DNA of 64,000 nucleotides, taken from positions 806,001 to 870,000 of the forward strand of contig JAPEIS010000007.1 in assembly GCA_029531795.1 (NCBI GenBank), read 5' to 3'. The translations under genes and the position numbers were made by a program. The stretch is from Sclerotinia nivalis. Taxonomy: Eukaryota > Ascomycota > Leotiomycetes > Helotiales > Sclerotiniaceae. Under the pieces are notes generated by a model. The model made no database searches and was not told the DNA's origin. It saw nothing but the letters and a program-made list of their open reading frames with translations. Below are positions 59,880 to 64,000 of the stretch, piece after piece (the stretch's first letter is position 1; the number at the start of each line of letters is the position of its first letter).

Positions 59880-60994
59880 ATGTTGTTGCATTCATTTTGT
59901 AGGTCAATTGGGCCTACTTCTTTTCGATATGCTTCTTTGAGTATTCGTTATGTTTCTCAGACTCACAAACCTCCACCATTCCCTACCATTCCAAAATGCC
60001 CCTCGCCAACATGTTCCTGCGCTGAGAACCCCAAGATGCCAGAAGGCTTCGAGATAGACCATTCAAAGGCACTCAATGGTACCATGGCGGCATATGCCGA
60101 ACAGGTTCTAATATGCACGGGGAAGTCAGATTGGCCTTCTCGTATTGAGGAAGACAATTCAGGGGACAACCTCGCTGCAGACATCAAGGAGTTGATGGGT
60201 CGCGGTGGAATGTATAGTGATGTAATAAGAACAATCTCGTACGCTCAATTGAGATGGTACTAACAGTGTTATAGCCTTACAACAATGTTTTGATTACGAA
60301 TGCATCCTTTCCTTCTACCATTGCCTCACATCGACCCGAAATTATAACGACATCTGCGTACATAGTACCATCCTTCAAATATATTCCGTTCCTCCCACGG
60401 GTCTCTTTCGATTCTGTGCAAGCTCTGGTGAAAGGATACCTACTTCCAACGAAACTGGATGCTGCACATGACAGCATATCTCCCATACATAAAGATCGTT
60501 TGCGGCGGAGTAAGGAACAGGCAAAATTTCTGCCTGCTGTAAAAGATGTGAAGGATATATTGGTATTGATTTGCGGACACGGAGGACGAGACATGAGATG
60601 TGGAATCCTAGCCCCAATCTTGCAAGCCGAGTTTGAGAGAGTTCTGTCGACGAAAGAAGTGCAGGTCGTGAAAGGTGCAGTGGAGGTTAGCGTCGATAGC
60701 TCTACAGAGCTCCTGGAAGGACCGAATGAACCGAATGGGAATACTGCAAGAATTGGGTTAATAAGTCATATTGGGGGACATAAATTTGCTGGGAATGTCA
60801 TATTATACATTCCACCTGAAGCTAAGATGAAGGATGGTGAAGCTCATCCATTGGCAGGGTGTGGAATTTGGTATGGGAGGGTCGAGCCGAAACACGTAGA
60901 GGGTATCGTGCAAGAGACATTATTGGAAGGAAAGGTCATTGAAGAAATGTTCCGCGGTGGAATTAGACAAGGTGGTGAAATTTTGAGGATATAA
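59880..60994 (+). CDS. AIM32: Aim32-like mitochondrial thioredoxin-like [2Fe-2S] protein
   Basis: Two exons: 59880-60221 and 60275-60994; 353 residues, 53-bp intron with a TACTAAC branch site. The N-terminus is Arg/Ser-rich without acids, fitting mitochondrial import, followed by a Pro/Cys region (CPSPTCSCAENPKMPEGF). The core is a sucrase/ferredoxin-like, thioredoxin-fold domain: CGHGGRDMRCGILAP carries two cysteines of the cluster site, and HIGGHKFAGNVILYIP the two histidines. These are the ligand pattern of Apd1/Aim32 [2Fe-2S] proteins. In yeast, Aim32 affects redox quality control in the matrix and intermembrane space. The C-terminus (GIRQGGEILRI) is basic. A hypothetical alternative is the cytosolic paralogue Apd1, but the leader favours Aim32. 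Confidence 0.92.
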
Positions 60995-61390
60995 ATGATG
61001 CGAATATTGGTGGTGTAGACGAATGACAACATAGGAATGGGATGTAGAAAACATCTTCACGGTAGGTAAGCTTTCAAGATAGAGATGTGCAACACATAAC
61101 CCAGAAAAGCGTCAACTCATGGAGACGAGAAAACAGAACTGTCCTCTTTTCAACTTTTGAGAAAGTTGTACTCATTTTTGATCATATCACCGAGACCGAT
61201 GCAATGCGAAAGCAAAAGCGAGAAAAAATTACTTATCCAGGGCTTTTTTATCAGCAGACTTCGATAATGACATAGCGCAATAATGTAGCAACGCATAGGA
61301 ATCCTCACAGCCAGCGTCCGAGGCAATTACTGTGCGCGTGCATGTGAAGATTCGAGAATCATAGAATCCTTGGGTTTAGGGGGTGTATGA

Positions 61391-61421
61391 TGGAGATGGA
61401 GATGGAGATGGAGATGGAGAT
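61391..61421 (+). repeat. GGAGAT hexanucleotide repeat
   Basis: About five GGAGAT units, ending in GATCGAG. Confidence 0.85.
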
Positions 61422-61437
61422 CGAGCATAAATCATAG

Positions 61438-61470
61438 AGCATCGGGCATCGGGCATCGGGCATCGGGCAT
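61438..61470 (+). repeat. CATCGGG heptanucleotide repeat
   Basis: Four to five GCATCGG units immediately after the GGAGAT repeat, forming a second independent microsatellite. Confidence 0.85.
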
Positions 61471-61710
61471 TCTTGACAAATGGATCATGGAAGGAGCAAC
61501 ATGGAATTCTTTAGTATCAGCATGGAATTTCTATCATGCCATTCGACTCACGAGGTACACTAATAAGTGGGTTATTTCTTTTGGCATTCAGAATAGAGCG
61601 TTCCAGGTACTCCTACTTTCTTCCAATAACCAAGTATTTTGATTTTTATATGCAAATGAATTGTTAACCTAATTCAAATCAGGAACTAGTGGCTCCTGCT
61701 CAGCTGAATG

Positions 61711-62187
61711 GCGGGGGATCTTCCTTTTTTTTCCCATGCGGATAACATCGGAAAGGGAAAACCCGCATTTGTTTTATGGGAAAAGTTGGTCAAGCCACAA
61801 AACGTCAACACTTAGCACATTTCTCATCTACCAATTATATTCCATCCAACCACTACTTGTATCTTAACCACACCCCTTTTTTAGTTCATACCAAGCGACG
61901 CAAGGAAGCCATTATTAACGAATTTTGATTGGCTAAAAACACCCCGGCTCATGACTCCCTACGTCATTGCAAACAAATTGAAGCTCAATTGTTGTAGCTA
62001 CATTCTATGTAGCAAACGAAAGCATGAGCTCTTTCTCCTGTTAGAGCAAATACTCCTTCCCTTTGAGTGCTTTATTCATGATAGCTTGGCAACAAGCAAT
62101 TCCCAAGTATGACGTACTAGAGCCATCAGGGTAAGAGTGAATGCGGTCTTAGCTTCATTTTGATGGCAAGAGAATAGAATATATAAA
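61711..62187 (+). promoter_or_regulatory. Candidate grg-1 promoter: CreA-type sites, CCCCT, CCAAT box and TATA box
   Basis: GCGGGG at 61711-61716 and CCCCGG at 61942-61947 (CCGGGG on the minus strand) fit the CreA/Cre1 consensus SYGGRG. CCCCT at 61873-61877 fits a stress-response element. ATTGG at 61928-61932 is an inverted CCAAT box, and TATAAA at 62182-62187 lies about 130 bases before the ATG. Short motifs occur by chance, but their grouping fits a glucose-repressible, stress-induced gene. Confidence 0.45.
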
Positions 62188-62314
62188 CCTCAACTTGTCC
62201 CTCGTCTTCTCGATTTCTTTCCCATCAACATTACAACTCACAACTCTACACTACACTACAACAATACAAACAACTTCAACTAAACCTTCAAATTAACACT
62301 TCAAAACTTTCAAG

Positions 62315-62664
62315 ATGGAATCCGTCAAGGCAAGTCTTTTCCTGCTCATGATCCAACGATCTCTTCTCACTTTTCCCTACATCTTCTAACATTTTATCCT
62401 ACAGAACGCCGCCAACTACGTCGCTGAGACTGTCCAAGGTGCCACTGCCACCACCTCCAAGGAGGCCAACAAGCAAGTCGCCAAGGACAGTGATGCCAGC
62501 CTTTCCACCCGTGCCAACGCCGGTATCGATGCCATCAAGGACAAGGCTGATGAGTCTGGACACAACACCAAGGCTGATGTCCACAAGGGTATGTTCTATG
62601 TTTCTCACCTTTACATCTCCATAATCACATACTAATTCTTATCACAGAGGCTGCCAAGCACTAA
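62315..62664 (+). CDS. grg-1: Glucose-repressible / clock-controlled small protein Grg-1 (Ccg-1)
   Basis: Three exons: 62315-62329, 62405-62588, 62648-62664; 71 residues. Exon 1 encodes only MESVK, and intron 1 is a GC-AG intron (AAG|GCAAGT..CTACAG). The protein is NAANYVAETVQGATATTSKE, then ANKQVAKDSDASLSTRANAG, then a Lys/Asp/Ala-rich end. It is small, hydrophilic and helical, as expected for Grg-1/Ccg-1. The Neurospora gene is derepressed on glucose loss, under clock and light control and during stress; the molecular function is not known. A TATA box and candidate CreA sites upstream fit high inducible expression. The leader of about 100 bases is rich in A, C and T (CAACA-type), as in strongly expressed fungal genes. 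Confidence 0.94.
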
Positions 62665-63332
62665 ATTCCTCAATTCGATGGATCTCACAATCTGCATTCG
62701 ATCATAATGACTTTGGCGTCTGGGATGGATGGGAGGTTCTCTGGGGAGGTGATGAGCCTGAAACTCATGTATTAGTGGTCTCAATACCCTCAGAACAATA
62801 ACGATGCTTTTATGAATACTCGAAACAAATTTGTCTTCTATTCTGCGTTTGTGACTTGCATATTATGCATGTGTGAAAAACTTTCGATAGTCAGCACGAA
62901 TTCTGATTTCATCCACATTGTGGCTAGTGGGACGATCGTGGGTCTGGCCATCAGATCAATAATCAAGGCCTGTCCAAATATGGGAATTTCCCAGTTTCCC
63001 ATCATCTTTCCATCTTTGTGGCGGGGTTTGTTTATGACGTCATTAGGAGAAGGGACAGCCCGCTCGTTCATGGCTGGACTTCAGTTACGGATTAAAGTCA
63101 AGCCGTGAGTGAAGTGGTCAAAGCTTCATTTCCAGCTGAAGCTTCCAAATTTTTGACAGACCAACAGTGGAAAGGGAAGTATGAGCTGTCAATTGGCTTC
63201 AACCATTTTTATCATATGATATTTACCTTCAGCGGTTTACCTCTACTCTATTTCCAATCTATTTCCTAAGTCTCCGCGATTCGATGAGTTGAATTCAAGC
63301 CTATTAATCCTCAGACCCCGTCTCCATTGACC
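62665..63332. other. Intergenic region between grg-1 and the EBP-like gene
   Basis: 668 bp. A 98-codon ORF (62812-63108) has no recognised family. The region is the grg-1 3' flank and the next gene's promoter. Confidence 0.5.
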
Positions 63333-64000
63333 ATGTCCTCAATAATGGAGCACATAGACCAAACCACCATCCTCTCCCTCCTTGGCGTCGTCGCCATCCT
63401 TCTCTCCTCCTACATCCTCTCTACCCGCGTCCTATCTCCCGCCACCCCCTCCTCCCTCCGCATCCTCTTCATCTGGCACTTCTTTGATTTCCTCATCCAC
63501 ACCATCTTCGAAGGTTCATTTCTCTACAACTGTTTTTTCTCTCGCGTTCCCTTCGACTCATCAATTGCTCATCCCGTTGCTCTCTCTAATTTACTGGGCA
63601 CGAGTCAATTTGTTTATGGAGCTCAATATGCGGATAATTGGGCGAGTAAATTGTGGATGGTTTATGCGCAGGCGGATAAGAGATGGGCGGGCGCGGATCT
63701 CACGGTCGTGAGTTTGGAGTTGTTGACGGTGCTTGGGGCTGGTCCTTTGGCGCTTTGGATTTGTTGGGGTATTGTGAGGAAGGATTGGAGGGTTAACTTT
63801 TGGATGGTGGTGCTTGCTACGGGGGAATTGTATGGTGGTATGTTTATGAATTTCCTTTTTATACTCCTCCTTCTACATTTCTTTCTCCCCTTTCTCGAAT
63901 TTGGAATGCAGATGCTAATTTGATGGAATGAATAGGTTTCATGACATTTGCGCCCGAATGGTTAACGGGAAATCAAAATTTGAACACGAGTAACTTTATG
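63333..64000 (+). CDS. EBP/EXPERA-domain membrane protein (sterol delta8-delta7 isomerase-like), cut by window edge
   Basis: Exon 1 63333-63838 and the start of exon 2 from 63936; the gene continues to the right. The start ATG at 63333 (GACCATGTCC) is preferred to an upstream non-ATG codon in the same frame. Several membrane helices are seen: ILSLLGVVAILLSSYIL, the WHFFDFLIHTIFEGSFLY helix with a conserved His/Glu pair, LELLTVLGAGPLALWICWG, and FWMVVLATGELYGGFMTFAP. LWMVYAQADKRW also matches the family between helices. EBP-type proteins isomerise the sterol double bond in the endoplasmic reticulum. Fungi normally use Erg2 for that step, so the substrate here is open. The 97-bp intron has a GCTAAT branch-like site. 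Confidence 0.85.

Larger units (their letters stand above)
60995..62314. other. AIM32 3' flank and grg-1 upstream region
   Basis: About 1.3 kb without a gene apart from short ORFs. It contains two adjacent microsatellites (61391-61421 and 61438-61470) and, from about 61680, the candidate control elements of grg-1. Confidence 0.5.

Overview
This is a stretch of filamentous ascomycete chromosome (Pezizomycotina). The protein-coding genes carry short spliceosomal introns, mostly 46-75 bp, with GT(A/G)AGT-like donors and CTAAC-like branch sites. They include families typical of this group: a WOPR regulator of the Ryp1/Sge1/Reg1 type, a grg-1/ccg-1 gene, and a GH3-GNAT fusion. The protein sequences and moderately AT-rich base composition suggest a leotiomycete close to Botrytis/Sclerotinia. 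That placement is an inference from memory of the families, not a database result. I saw no convincing prokaryotic operon, CRISPR array, rRNA gene, tRNA gene or intact transposon.

Layout, left to right. 1-697: start of a CENP-I/Mis6 kinetochore gene (minus), running off the left edge. 0.7-3.5 kb: gene-poor, with an AT-rich core. 3.48-5.45 kb: 3' part of a GH3-GNAT gene whose catalytic domain is missing, followed by a coding-like relic. 5.9-11.2 kb: no gene. 11.26-13.18 kb: enolase-phosphatase UTR4 with a 931-bp intron. 13.2-21 kb: no gene, many microsatellites, ending in a pyrimidine-rich leader of about 2.2 kb for a Ksp1-like kinase (21.08-23.0 kb). 25.4-27.6 kb: MTO1. 28.6-31.2 kb: Avt1-like vacuolar amino-acid transporter.

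32-43.5 kb is the dense housekeeping core: BMT2 and RPL25 (divergent), TIM8, an Alr/Mnr2 magnesium transporter, SPC1, RBX1/HRT1, and an Edc1-like decapping activator. 45.5-47.2 kb: cardiolipin synthase CRD1. 48.5-50.0 kb: the WOPR regulator, flanked by long non-coding stretches (1.3 and 5.9 kb). 55.9-59.1 kb: a complete ten-exon TDP1 with an N-terminal UIM. 59.9-61.0 kb: AIM32. 62.3-62.7 kb: grg-1. 63.3 kb to the edge: an EBP/EXPERA sterol-isomerase-like membrane protein.

The genes do not form a pathway cluster. Several serve mitochondria (MTO1, TIM8, CRD1, AIM32) and several serve ribosomes or RNA (BMT2, RPL25, the Edc1-like protein). All exon structures were built by hand from splice signals and family similarity, and every finished complete model keeps its reading frame. 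The most notable points are the truncated GH3-GNAT gene, three GC-AG introns, minimal upstream ORFs whose stop overlaps the start codon of two mitochondrial-protein genes, and unusually long introns or leaders in UTR4, TDP1 and the kinase gene. I did not find a clearly new multi-gene system.
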